Assembly: GCF_000504285.1 (NCBI RefSeq) | Contig: NZ_KI632511.1 | Span: 5,143,372 to 5,207,371 of the forward strand | DNA from: Actinospica robiniae DSM 44927 | Lineage (GTDB): Bacteria; Actinomycetota; Actinomycetes; Streptomycetales; Catenulisporaceae | Length of the DNA: 64,000 nt | Reading direction: 5' to 3' | Shown: positions 1-7,939 of the stretch, in pieces | Position numbering within the stretch: the first letter of the stretch is position 1 | Layout: every line of letters begins with the position of its first letter | Notes under the pieces: generated by a model | Databases searched by the model: none | What the model saw: the letters and a program-made list of their open reading frames with translations, nothing else | What the model was told of the DNA's origin: nothing | Made by a program: the position numbers and the translations under genes

Positions 1-456
1 CGCGGTGCGCCCGGCCGCGGCGGCATCGGTGTCGAGCCGCTGCACCTCGCCGCCGAAGCGCCGCGCCTCCTCGGCCGCCCAGCGGAAGACCGAGACCGCG
101 CGGCCGACCTCGCCGCGGGCCCACTTGATCGGCTTGCCGTTCTCGGCCGTGATCAGCTGCGCCACCTCTTCGGCGCGCTCGCCGAGCCGCCGCGCGACGT
201 GATCCAGCGCCGTGGCCCGCGCGTGCGCCGAAAGCGCCGTGGTGGCCGGCACGGCGGCGTGGGCGGCCGCGACGGCCTGCTCCACCTGCTCGTCCGTCGG
301 CACGGAGACGGTCGCGACCAGGCTGCCGTCGTACGGGTTGCGCACCTCGAAGGACCCGGACCCGGTGGCCGGCCGCCCGGCCAGCCAGAAGCCGCGCGGC
401 TCGGTGGACGAACGCGGTGCGGCGGACGGGCGCGACTCGGTGGACTCAGCGGACAC
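1..456 (-). CDS. Aldehyde dehydrogenase family protein, N-terminal part (runs off the window)
   Basis: The first 152 codons of an NAD(P)-dependent aldehyde dehydrogenase are visible, and the rest lies beyond base 1. Residues 27-40 hold the usual early motif (LAGRPATGSGSFEVRNP). Residues 104-117 hold AENGKPIKWARGEV, the family's E-x-GKP-x(3)-ARGEV motif. The catalytic Glu and Cys are outside the window. The GTG start at 454-456 is chosen because a GAGGGAG ribosome-binding site lies 7 bases upstream. The gene sits beside gabT, so succinate-semialdehyde dehydrogenase, the step after GABA transamination, is an attractive guess. The visible part cannot settle the substrate. Confidence 0.85.
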   Translation of the reverse strand, partial: MSAESTESRPSAAPRSSTEPRGFWLAGRPATGSGSFEVRNPYDGSLVATVSVPTDEQVEQAVAAAHAAVPATTALSAHARATALDHVARRLGERAEEVAQLITAENGKPIKWARGEVGRAVSVFRWAAEEARRFGGEVQRLDTDAAAAGRTA

Positions 457-610
457 GGACGGCTCCCTCGGGGCTCAGGGCGGCGGTTATTCGAGCGATG
501 GCGATCACTCCCGTCACCCTAAAACGCGGCCGCAAGCATGTCTCGCTACACCTTGGCGGGGAAACCGGTCCCCCGCCCTCAGGTTGCAAGCCCGAGCCGA
601 CCAGCGAGCC

Positions 611-2626
611 TCAGGCGCGGAGGTTCACCAGGACCGGCGGCGTGCGGATGCCGTCCGGCGTCGCCAGCGAGATCAGCGCGTGCCCGACCGGTACCTCGTT
701 GATGATGTCCGAGGGCGACCATACATAGCGCTCGACCGCCCGCGTCGCCACCGAACGCGAGTACTGCGTGGCCGTGGACCCGCTGAGCGTCTGCACCACC
801 GACTTCTCACCCCGCCCGAAGCGCCCGGGCGAACCCGGCGAGGAGGTGTGGCCGCTGGTGTTGGTCGTCGCCGAACCGGTGGTCACGGTCGTCTCCGCGG
901 ACCAGGCCGTGCCCCAGTATTCGGCGAAGTAGCGCGCGTCGGCCGGCTCGACACCGGCGAAGACGGCCTTGCAGCCGGTCGCGGTGAACACCGCCGAGCG
1001 AAGGTGCTCCGGGAACTGCGCCAGCGACTGCGTCAGCAGCACGATCCCGGCGTTGGCCGCGCGGGCCCGCTGCAGCCCCTGCACCACGTACTCGTCGACG
1101 AAGCGCCCCGCCTCGTCCACCACCAGACCCTTGAAGACCTCGCGGTTCGCCTCGGGAGCGGCGACCACCTGCACGAACTGGGCGATCGCCAGGCGAGCCA
1201 GTATCCGCGCCGCCTGCGGCGAACTGCCCTCCGGCAGCGCGATGCGCACCCGCAGCGGCCGGTCGATCTCCCGCATGGAGAACTTCCGCGTGCGCCCGTC
1301 GAACAGGTCGATCAGCTGCGGCCGGTCGAGCAGCCGCAGCCGCTCATTGAGCAGCGGCACCGGGCTGTGCGCGAGCACGTCGTCGATCAGCTCGCGCAGC
1401 CGCGGATAGCGGCCGTTGCGCTCGGTGAAGCCGGCGATGATGGAGTAGAGCGTGTTGCGCGCGGCCGAGTCGACCGCGGGGTCGCGCACCGCGCTGTCCG
1501 GCGGGAGCACCGCTCCGGCCAGCCGGTCGGCTGCCTCCTCCGGCCCGTTCGCCCCGCCGAACAGGTCGAAGCCCCAGGACTTGGGCCCCGCCGGGACGTT
1601 CGGATCGATGTCGACGTCGAAGAAGTCAGGAAGCTGCCGCGCGTCGAACGCCGAGCCGGTCGGGTCGATGACGACGACGGAAGCGAGCCCGACCAGCGTC
1701 TGCAGCCCGAGCAGCTCGATGATCGGCCGGGCGAAGGAGCGCGTCTTGCCGGCCCCGGGCGGCCCGACCACGAGCATGGACGTGCGCAGCACCTCGGTGT
1801 CGAGGGCGAACCATTCCCGCTGGTGAGTGGCCGGATTCCGGTCGGTCTCCGCCGCGACGCCCAGCCGCGCCTGCCCGGTGACCAGGTCGTGCTGAACCAG
1901 CCGGGGCATCGGCAGGTCGCGCTGCCCGGACGGGTGCAGGAAGGCACCGCCGCCCTTCTCCTGGATCGCGGTCGCTATCGGCGCGAGCTCCTGCGGCCCG
2001 TTCCGCCGCACTGTCTGCTGCACCACCCGCGCGACCCGGACGTAGTCGACGTCGGTCAGCTCACCGGTCGCGACCTCCTCGTCCAGCCGCTGAGCCGCGT
2101 CCATGAACCCGGCCGCCCGCAGGTCGGCCCACAGGTCCGGCCGCGGCTTGGGCACCGCCGCCGGCTGCGGCGGCTCGGGCCGGTAGCGCAGGTAGAGCCA
2201 GCGCAGGATGACGTGCCAGCGCCCGTAGATCCCGCAGGCCACGACGGCGACGAGGACGGTGAGCTGAGGCACCGCCGGCAGCCCGATCCAGGAGAGCGCG
2301 AAGCCGAGCGGGAGGAGCAGCCCGAGGTAGATCGGCACGAGCAGGATCAGCGCCAGCCGCGCGCGCCGCCACAGATGCGCCGGCAGCGGCCCCGGCCGCC
2401 CGCCCGCGTCCGCCTCCCCCGAGCGCCCGAACGCGAAGACCCCCGGCACGTCCAGCAGCCGGTCCCCGTGCACCCAGCTGACCAGGTCCGGCCGGACCTG
2501 CTCGGTCCACGACGACCCGGTCCAGTAGCGCAGCTGGGGTTGCCCGCTCGGGCACGGATACCAGCCCTCCCGCATGCCCTGCCGTCGGGCCGAGGACCCG
2601 TCCGCCGCGTCCTGGTCCACCGTCAC
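611..2626 (-). CDS. VirD4/TraG-like coupling-type ATPase with N-terminal DUF2510 domain
   Basis: A protein of about 671 residues. Residues 19-44 form a DUF2510 module (EGWYPCPSG...LRYWTGSSW). Two membrane segments follow near 91-113 and 121-135. The C-terminal P-loop ATPase is of the VirD4/TraG/TraD type, with Walker A GPPGAGKT at 288-295, Walker B LVVDEAGR near 501-508, and a typical coupling-protein tail. Family members are inner-membrane DNA or protein pumps in conjugation or type IV-like secretion. No relaxase or other conjugation gene is nearby, so the substrate is unknown. The GTG at 2626 is preferred because AGGGGAG lies 7 bases upstream. The frame stays open to a GTG at 2713 with no ribosome-binding site. 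A weak hairpin at 555-577 could end its transcript. Confidence 0.8.
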   Translation of the reverse strand: MTVDQDAADGSSARRQGMREGWYPCPSGQPQLRYWTGSSWTEQVRPDLVSWVHGDRLLDVPGVFAFGRSGEADAGGRPGPLPAHLWRRARLALILLVPIYLGLLLPLGFALSWIGLPAVPQLTVLVAVVACGIYGRWHVILRWLYLRYRPEPPQPAAVPKPRPDLWADLRAAGFMDAAQRLDEEVATGELTDVDYVRVARVVQQTVRRNGPQELAPIATAIQEKGGGAFLHPSGQRDLPMPRLVQHDLVTGQARLGVAAETDRNPATHQREWFALDTEVLRTSMLVVGPPGAGKTRSFARPIIELLGLQTLVGLASVVVIDPTGSAFDARQLPDFFDVDIDPNVPAGPKSWGFDLFGGANGPEEAADRLAGAVLPPDSAVRDPAVDSAARNTLYSIIAGFTERNGRYPRLRELIDDVLAHSPVPLLNERLRLLDRPQLIDLFDGRTRKFSMREIDRPLRVRIALPEGSSPQAARILARLAIAQFVQVVAAPEANREVFKGLVVDEAGRFVDEYVVQGLQRARAANAGIVLLTQSLAQFPEHLRSAVFTATGCKAVFAGVEPADARYFAEYWGTAWSAETTVTTGSATTNTSGHTSSPGSPGRFGRGEKSVVQTLSGSTATQYSRSVATRAVERYVWSPSDIINEVPVGHALISLATPDGIRTPPVLVNLRA

Positions 2627-3000
2627 TGTGCCGCTCCCCTGCTGATGACGCACCTGATGACCTGTCGGATCGATGGTATCGAGCGGCACCCGCGCAGATA
2701 AGGCGTCTGCCACAGCGGCGGGTCGGGGACGCGCGGGAGGACGGGCGAGCTGATGCGTCGGTCATGCGGCGGGGGAGCCGGGCCGGACGCGGCGGGGAGG
2801 TCAGAGCCGTCGAGGAAGCCCGCCGCGGCGCAGCGGGGGTCCGGGCGCGGGGCGGACGGACGGGCATGGGGCGGCGGGTGGGCATGCCGACACTGTGCGA
2901 AGGTCCGTCCCGATATTGGCGACGATGTGCGAGGTGCCGTCCCGCCCGACCTTGGCTAGTGTCGATCGCAAGCCCTCACGCTTGACGAATGGAGTCCCCA
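2627..3000. other. Divergent intergenic region, VirD4-like gene / gabT
   Basis: This 374-bp gap between divergently transcribed genes must hold both promoters. A near-direct repeat ending in CCGTCCCG occurs at about 2903-2912 and 2934-2944, just upstream of gabT. A TAGTGT -10-like hexamer lies at about 2957-2962. No convincing -35 partner and no small gene with a ribosome-binding site were seen. Confidence 0.4.
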
Positions 3001-4368
3001 ATGTCCGCGCTCGCCCACGGAGGTCCCACGCTCCCGCAGGAGCGTCGCCTCGTCACCGAGATTCCCGGGCCGCTCTCGCGGGAGCTGTTCGAGCGGCGCA
3101 ACGCGGTCGTGGCCAACGGCGTGTCCACCACGCTGCCGATCTTCGTCACGCAGGCGGGCGGCGGCGTGGTCGTGGACGTCGACGGCAACTCGCTGATCGA
3201 CTTCGGCTCCGGCATCGCCGTCACCAGCGTGGGCAACAGCGCCGAGTCCGTGGTCAACCGGGCCGGCGAGCAGCTGCGCCGGTTCACCCACACCTGCTTC
3301 ATGGTCACCCCCTACGAGTCGTATGTCGCCGTGTGCGAGCAGCTCGCCGAGCTGACCCCGGGCGACCACGCGAAGAAGTCGGCCCTGTTCAACTCGGGCG
3401 CCGAGGCGGTGGAGAACGCGGTCAAGATCGCCCGTGCCTACACCAAGCGGCAGGCCGTCGTCGTGTTCGACCACGGCTACCACGGCCGGACGAACCTGAC
3501 CATGGCGCTGACCGCGAAGAACATGCCGTACAAGGACGGCTTCGGCCCGTTCGCGCCCGAGGTCTACCGGGTGCCGATGGCCTACCCGTTCCACTGGCCG
3601 ACCGGTCCCGAGAACTGCGCCGAGGAGGCCGCCGCGCAGGCGATCTCGCAGATCGAGAAGCAGGTCGGCGCCGGGAACGTGGCTGCGGTCATCATCGAGC
3701 CGATCCAGGGCGAGGGCGGGTTCATCGAGCCGCCGCTCGGCTTCCTGCCGCGCATCGCCGAGTTCTGCAAGGCGAACGGCATCGTGTTCATCGCCGACGA
3801 GATCCAGACCGGCTTCTGCCGCACCGGCGACTGGTTCGCCTGCGAGCACGAGGGCATCGTCCCCGACCTCGTCACCACGGCCAAGGGCCTGGCCGGCGGC
3901 CTGCCGCTGGCCGGCGTGACCGGCCGCGCCGAGATCATGGACGCCGCGCACTCCGGCGGCCTCGGCGGCACCTACGGCGGCAACCCGGTGGCCTGCGCCG
4001 GCGCCCTCGGCGCCATCGACACGATGCGCGCCCTCGACCTGCCCGCCGCCGCCCGCCGCATCGGCGAGGTCATGCTGCCGCGTCTGAACAAGCTGGCCGA
4101 GCGCTTCCCGCAGATCGGCGACGTCCGCGGCCGCGGCGCCATGATCGCGGTCGAGCTGGTCAAGCCCGGCACCAAGGACGCCGACGCCGGTCTGACCGGC
4201 CGCATCGCCAAGGCCTGCCACGCCCAGGGCCTGATCGTGCTGACGTGCGGCACGTACGGCAACGTCCTGCGCTTCCTGCCGCCGCTGGTGATCGGCGAGG
4301 AGCTGCTGAACGAGGGCCTCGACATCATCGAGGGCGCGTTCGAGCAGGAAGCCGCCGCCGCGGCGTAA
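3001..4368 (+). CDS. gabT: 4-aminobutyrate (GABA) aminotransferase
   Basis: A 455-residue class III PLP-dependent aminotransferase that transfers the amino group of GABA to 2-oxoglutarate, giving succinate semialdehyde and glutamate. Visible motifs are NSGAEA (131-136, PLP phosphate site), DEIQTG (266-271) and TTAKG with Schiff-base lysine K295. The N-terminal [14 protein letters not shown] stretch is typical of actinobacterial GabT. The ATG at 3001 is preferred over the in-frame ATG at 2989, because the GGAG serving 3001 lies inside the upstream codons and nothing precedes 2989. A strong hairpin follows the stop. The aldehyde dehydrogenases and the putrescine transporter nearby fit a polyamine-to-succinate route. 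Confidence 0.95.
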   Translation: MSALAHGGPTLPQERRLVTEIPGPLSRELFERRNAVVANGVSTTLPIFVTQAGGGVVVDVDGNSLIDFGSGIAVTSVGNSAESVVNRAGEQLRRFTHTCFMVTPYESYVAVCEQLAELTPGDHAKKSALFNSGAEAVENAVKIARAYTKRQAVVVFDHGYHGRTNLTMALTAKNMPYKDGFGPFAPEVYRVPMAYPFHWPTGPENCAEEAAAQAISQIEKQVGAGNVAAVIIEPIQGEGGFIEPPLGFLPRIAEFCKANGIVFIADEIQTGFCRTGDWFACEHEGIVPDLVTTAKGLAGGLPLAGVTGRAEIMDAAHSGGLGGTYGGNPVACAGALGAIDTMRALDLPAAARRIGEVMLPRLNKLAERFPQIGDVRGRGAMIAVELVKPGTKDADAGLTGRIAKACHAQGLIVLTCGTYGNVLRFLPPLVIGEELLNEGLDIIEGAFEQEAAAAA

Positions 4369-4393
4369 CCCGTGATGCGGCAGTGCGGTGCAC

Positions 4394-4424
4394 GGCGCGG
4401 TGGCCCGGTTCGGGCCACCGCGCC
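4394..4424 (+). terminator. Intrinsic-type hairpin downstream of gabT
   Basis: A perfect 14-bp inverted repeat (GGCGCGGTGGCCCG, loop GTT, then its complement) begins 26 bases after the gabT stop. There is no T-tract, which is common for actinobacterial terminators. Confidence 0.75.
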
Positions 4425-4502
4425 GCCGCATGTCCGGCGCATGGCCGGCGACGTTCGAGGCCAGACCGGCCGAGCCGGCAAGCGGGCGAGCGGACGAGCG
4501 GA

Positions 4503-4542
4503 CTGGCGGGCTGGCGGGCTGGCGGGCTGGCGGGCTGGCGGA
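4503..4542 (+). repeat. Tandem 8-bp repeat (CTGGCGGG)5
   Basis: Five consecutive 8-bp units CTGGCGGG, the last ending in A instead of G, lie downstream of the gabT terminator. They are preceded by a looser GCGGGCGAGCGGACGAGCG stretch. No gene overlaps them. The perfect repetition suggests recent slippage. Confidence 0.85.
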
Positions 4543-4809
4543 CGAGGCTCTGCCGGCGACGGCCGGGGCGGAAAAGATGTCAGATGGCGGAAGCGGCGGC
4601 GACGGACAGCGACAGGCGGTAACCTGCGGTAGCTGGTCATACGGCCCGCCGCGCTCTGGCGACGGTTGCCACGGTTGCCGTGGCCGGCGGTGGCAAGAGC
4701 CGAGGCCGTATGGCCGTGGCGGTGTGGCCGCGGCGGTTGGCAGTGACAGTGGTAGTCGGCGGCATAGGGCGTGCGGAGGGGCCACGACGTGGGGCGTAGG
4801 GTCGGGGGG

Positions 4810-5502
4810 ATGATCGGGTCGAGTCGCCGAGCTTGGATCGCGCCGGGCGTGCTGCTCGGCGGGTTCTTCGTGCTGCTCTGGCAGGTGCTGTCGCACGGAT
4901 TCGTCACCCGCGTCGACGTGCACGTGCGCAACGGCATCCAGAGTGCCGCTCACTCCTCCGGATTCTCCTGGCTTTTCAAGATCGGCCGCGGCTGCGCCGA
5001 CCTCGGCGACCGCGAGCTCTCCCTGCTCTGCATCGTCTGCGTCACCGCCTACGCCGCCTGGCACTGTCGCTCGTGGCGACCGGCGCTGCCGGCGGCTGCC
5101 GCATTGGTTGTGCTGGCAACCGTCATCCCGCTCAAGCTCTGGATCGCGCGTCCGGGGCCCGGCGAAGTCGTGCTCGGCGATGCCGACTTGGGCTTCTTCC
5201 CTTCTGGCCACACTGCCGACGCCCTGTGCTGTTACGGCATGTCAGCCTTCCTCCTTTACCTCTTCGTATGGCAGGGACGCACTGCCCGGCGTGCCTTGGG
5301 CGGCGCGGCGACGCTGTTGGTCGCGGCCACGATGTTCGGGCTGCTCTGGTCCAACTTCCATTGGCTCTCTGACGTCATCGGCTCCCTTTGCTGGTGCGCC
5401 GCGTGGCTTCTGGTCATCGCGCGATGGTCCACGGGGTCAACGGCGTCGGTCGCACGATCACGGGACGACGCCTCGGCTGACCACGAGACAGCACGGCTCT
5501 GA
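4810..5502 (+). CDS. PAP2 superfamily membrane phosphatase
   Basis: A 230-residue, multi-membrane-segment phosphatase of the PAP2 (type 2 phosphatidic acid phosphatase) family. The three catalytic signatures are present: K109-LWIARP, PSGHT at 131-135, and a SNFH-x(3)-D block with H184 and D188. Family members remove phosphate from lipid phosphates, such as phosphatidate or undecaprenyl diphosphate, at the membrane. The ATG at 4810 follows a G-rich ribosome-binding site, while the in-frame upstream ATG at 4771 has none. Its last 89 bases overlap the convergent AbiEi-like gene. Codon use looks less G/C-biased than in neighbouring genes, so lateral acquisition is possible. Confidence 0.85.
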   Translation: MIGSSRRAWIAPGVLLGGFFVLLWQVLSHGFVTRVDVHVRNGIQSAAHSSGFSWLFKIGRGCADLGDRELSLLCIVCVTAYAAWHCRSWRPALPAAAALVVLATVIPLKLWIARPGPGEVVLGDADLGFFPSGHTADALCCYGMSAFLLYLFVWQGRTARRALGGAATLLVAATMFGLLWSNFHWLSDVIGSLCWCAAWLLVIARWSTGSTASVARSRDDASADHETARL

Positions 5503-6055
5503 GACGCGCCGAGTTCTGCACCTGGTGCGCTTCGAGCTCGTGCGCCAACTCGGCCGGGCTGCACCTTCCGCTTCGCACGATGGCCGTCACGATGTTGCGG
5601 ACGATCTCACTGCTTCGGGCCCGCAGGCAGGCGTCCACGGCGGCGCGAGCGGGTGGTGCGAGGGCACAGCTGCCGATGACGACGGGTGGAGGCAGTCTGG
5701 TGGTCCGCGTCAGTACGACGAAGCCGTCCGGCTTGAGCCTTCGGGCATGCGGAATCAGCACGCGGACGCCGAGACCGATGCCGAGACCGATGTCGTACGC
5801 CCAGAGCGCGGCGAAGCTGGTCACCAGTGCACCCGGGCCGGCGAAGAGCAGTGCCGCACGCAGCCGCTGCCAGCGGCTCAGCGGACCGACTCGGTTGGCG
5901 ATCGTGCCCTTCAGGACGCGGCGCCACGGACCCTGCGGACCCTCGCGGTAGCGGATGGTGGACGCCGGGACGCCGAGCGCAAGCAGCTGCGTCCGCGTCG
6001 CGAGGCCGTCCTGAGCTTCGAAGAGCTCGTTGATCGATTGGTGGTGCCTAGCCAT
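5414..6055 (-). CDS. AbiEi-type antitoxin-domain protein, apparently truncated
   Basis: A protein of about 213 residues. Residues 8-45 resemble the N-terminal winged-helix of type IV AbiEi-family antitoxin-domain proteins ([19 protein letters not shown], then a WRRV motif). Many actinobacterial relatives continue into a DUF559/Vsr-like nuclease domain of about 100 residues. Here the similarity seems to stop after SARLRAVLS, and the frame runs on through a basic, proline-rich tail over the 3' end of the PAP2 gene. No partner toxin is adjacent. The ATG at 6055 has a weak ribosome-binding site, and the frame is open to 6136. It may be a decaying remnant. Assignment and truncation both rest on family recall. 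Confidence 0.55.
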   Translation of the reverse strand: MARHHQSINELFEAQDGLATRTQLLALGVPASTIRYREGPQGPWRRVLKGTIANRVGPLSRWQRLRAALLFAGPGALVTSFAALWAYDIGLGIGLGVRVLIPHARRLKPDGFVVLTRTTRLPPPVVIGSCALAPPARAAVDACLRARSSEIVRNIVTAIVRSGRCSPAELAHELEAHQVQNSARLRAVLSRGQPRRRPVIVRPTPLTPWTIAR

Positions 6056-6211
6056 CTGTCTTTGCCCGCCCCGTGAGTCATTCGTGTACTGGAGTTCGCG
6101 TACCGGGAGCCGCGAGGATGCGTGCTCTGAGCTCAATTCTGATCTATGGGGCTATACGGGCACATCATGCAAAAGACGTATTTCCGGCAAGCAAGTGTCA
6201 GGAACGCGAAA

Positions 6212-6250
6212 GCCCCGCCTCCGCACGCGGAACGCGTGCGGAGGCGGGGC
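6212..6250 (-). terminator. Strong hairpin terminator downstream of the mmsA-like gene
   Basis: A perfect 18-bp inverted repeat (arms 6212-6229 and 6233-6250) with a 3-base GAA loop lies 50 bases beyond the stop of the mmsA-like gene. It marks the end of the long minus-strand polyamine unit. Confidence 0.85.
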
Positions 6251-6300
6251 CCAGCAGCCCAGAAACAGAAGCGGAAGGGCGAACCAGCCAGCCCGCCGCC

Positions 6301-7818
6301 TCAGCCGTTCGTCGGGAAGCCGAGGTTGATCCCGCCGTGTGACGGGTCGAGCCAGCGCTGAGTGACGGCCTTGGTGCGGGTGTAGAAGTGCACGCCCTGG
6401 GTGCCGTACGCGTGCGAGTCGCCGAACAGCGAGGCCTTCCAACCGCCGAAGGAGTAGTACGCGACGGGGACCGGGATCGGGACGTTGATGCCGACCATGC
6501 CGACCTCGACCTCGTTGCGGAACTTCGCCGCGGCGCCGCCGTCGTTGGTGAAGATGGCGGTGCCGTTGCCGTACGGGTTGGAGTTGATCAGCTCCAGCGC
6601 GTCCTCGTAGGACTTGGCGCGCACGACGGAGAGCACGGGGCCGAAGATCTCGTCGGTGTAGATCGGCATCTCGCGGGTGACGTTGTCGAACAGCGTCGGG
6701 CCGAGCCAGAAGCCGTCGGTGGTGTCGATGCCGGTCTCCGTCAGCGAGTCGACCGGGTGCTTGCGGCCGTCCACCACGAGCGTCGCGCCCGCCTCGGTGC
6801 CGGCGTCGAGGTAGCCGGTGACCTTGTCTCGGTGGACGCCGGTGACCAGCGGGCCCATCTCGGAGGTCGCCGCGCAGCCGGGGCCGACGCGCAGCTTGCC
6901 CATCCGCTCGACGATCTTGCCGACCAGCTCGTCGCCGATCGGGTCCACCGCGACCAGCACGGACACGGCCATGCAGCGCTCGCCCGCGGCACCGAAGCCC
7001 GCGTTGACGGCGGAGTCGGCGGCGAGGTCGAGGTCTGCGTCGGGCAGGATCAGCATGTGGTTCTTGGCGCCGCCGAGGGCCTGCACGCGCTTGCCGTAGC
7101 GGGTGCCGTTCTCGTAGACGTAGCGGGCGATCGGGGTCGAGCCGACGAACGAGACCGCCTTGACGTCCGGGTGCTCGAGCAGGCGGTCCACCGCGACCTT
7201 GTCGCCGTGCACGACGTTGAACACCCCGTCCGGCAGGCCGGCTTCCTTCCACAGCGCGGCCAGCCAGTTCGCCGCGGACGGGTCCTTCTCGCTGGGCTTG
7301 AGGATCACCGTGTTGCCGGTGGCCAGGGCGAGCGGGAAGAACCACATCGGCACCATGGCCGGGAAGTTGAACGGGGAGATGATCGCGACCGGGCCGAGCG
7401 GCTGGTGCAGCTCGTAGACCTCGACGCCGGTGGACGCCTGGTCGGTGAAGCCGCCCTTGAGCAGCTGCTGGACCCCGCAGGCGAACTCCACGACCTCGAT
7501 GCCGCGGGCGACCTCGCCGAGCGCGTCGGAGTGCACCTTGCCGTGCTCGGCCACGATGATCGCGGCGAGCTCGTCCCGGCGGGCGTTGATCAGCTCGCGG
7601 AAGCGGAACAGGATGCTGACCCGCTTGGCCAGCGAGGTCGAACGCCAGGCCGGGAACGCGGCGGCGGCCGCGGCCACGGCGTCGTCCACCTCGCGCACCG
7701 AGGCGAAGTCCACCGTGCCGGCCGGCGCGCCGGTCGCCGGGTCGTAGACGTCGCCGTGCCGCTCGGCCGAGCCGGTCCACGGCTGACCGTCGATCCAATG
7801 CGTCACATGCTTGCTCAC
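6301..7818 (-). CDS. mmsA: CoA-acylating methylmalonate-semialdehyde dehydrogenase (MmsA/IolA type)
   Basis: A 505-residue aldehyde dehydrogenase of the CoA-dependent subfamily. Catalytic C282 sits in GAAGERCMA. The usual general-base LELGGK motif is replaced by LGGAKNH (248-254), with Asn at the Glu position, the hallmark of CoA-acylating MMSDH enzymes. The known reaction is (methyl)malonate semialdehyde + CoA + NAD+ to propionyl- or acetyl-CoA + CO2. The context of amine oxidation and polyamine uptake suggests it may handle malonate semialdehyde from beta-alanine. That is inference. The GTG start has AGAGG 7 bases upstream. It is the last gene before the 6212-6250 terminator, 121 bp after the FAD oxidoreductase. 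Confidence 0.9.
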   Translation of the reverse strand: MSKHVTHWIDGQPWTGSAERHGDVYDPATGAPAGTVDFASVREVDDAVAAAAAAFPAWRSTSLAKRVSILFRFRELINARRDELAAIIVAEHGKVHSDALGEVARGIEVVEFACGVQQLLKGGFTDQASTGVEVYELHQPLGPVAIISPFNFPAMVPMWFFPLALATGNTVILKPSEKDPSAANWLAALWKEAGLPDGVFNVVHGDKVAVDRLLEHPDVKAVSFVGSTPIARYVYENGTRYGKRVQALGGAKNHMLILPDADLDLAADSAVNAGFGAAGERCMAVSVLVAVDPIGDELVGKIVERMGKLRVGPGCAATSEMGPLVTGVHRDKVTGYLDAGTEAGATLVVDGRKHPVDSLTETGIDTTDGFWLGPTLFDNVTREMPIYTDEIFGPVLSVVRAKSYEDALELINSNPYGNGTAIFTNDGGAAAKFRNEVEVGMVGINVPIPVPVAYYSFGGWKASLFGDSHAYGTQGVHFYTRTKAVTQRWLDPSHGGINLGFPTNG

Positions 7819-7939
7819 GAAAGACCTCTGCCTTCAGATGTGCGTGGATTGTCGTGCTTCGAGTCTGCGGGCGGGGCGGGGGCCGCGTCACTTTCCAGGG
7901 TGTCGGCACAGCGGCCGATCGCCTTACACCTGCCGGAGC

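Larger units (their letters stand above)
4369..4809. other. Intergenic region gabT to PAP2 phosphatase
   Basis: This 441-bp spacer holds the gabT terminator, the 8-bp tandem repeat, and a low-complexity stretch (about 4655-4750) rich in GGTTGCC, GTGGC and GGCGGT words. No reading frame with coding character and a ribosome-binding site was found. The PAP2 promoter should lie toward its right end, but none is recognisable. Confidence 0.5.

Noticed and set aside
212-2701. 829-codon plus-strand open frame over the start of the window
   Set aside because: It is antisense to the VirD4-like gene and the partial dehydrogenase, with Arg/Pro-rich composition and no family motif. It is a GC-bias shadow.
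2989-3000. Upstream ATG for gabT
   Set aside because: It has no ribosome-binding site and contains the GGAG that serves the ATG at 3001.
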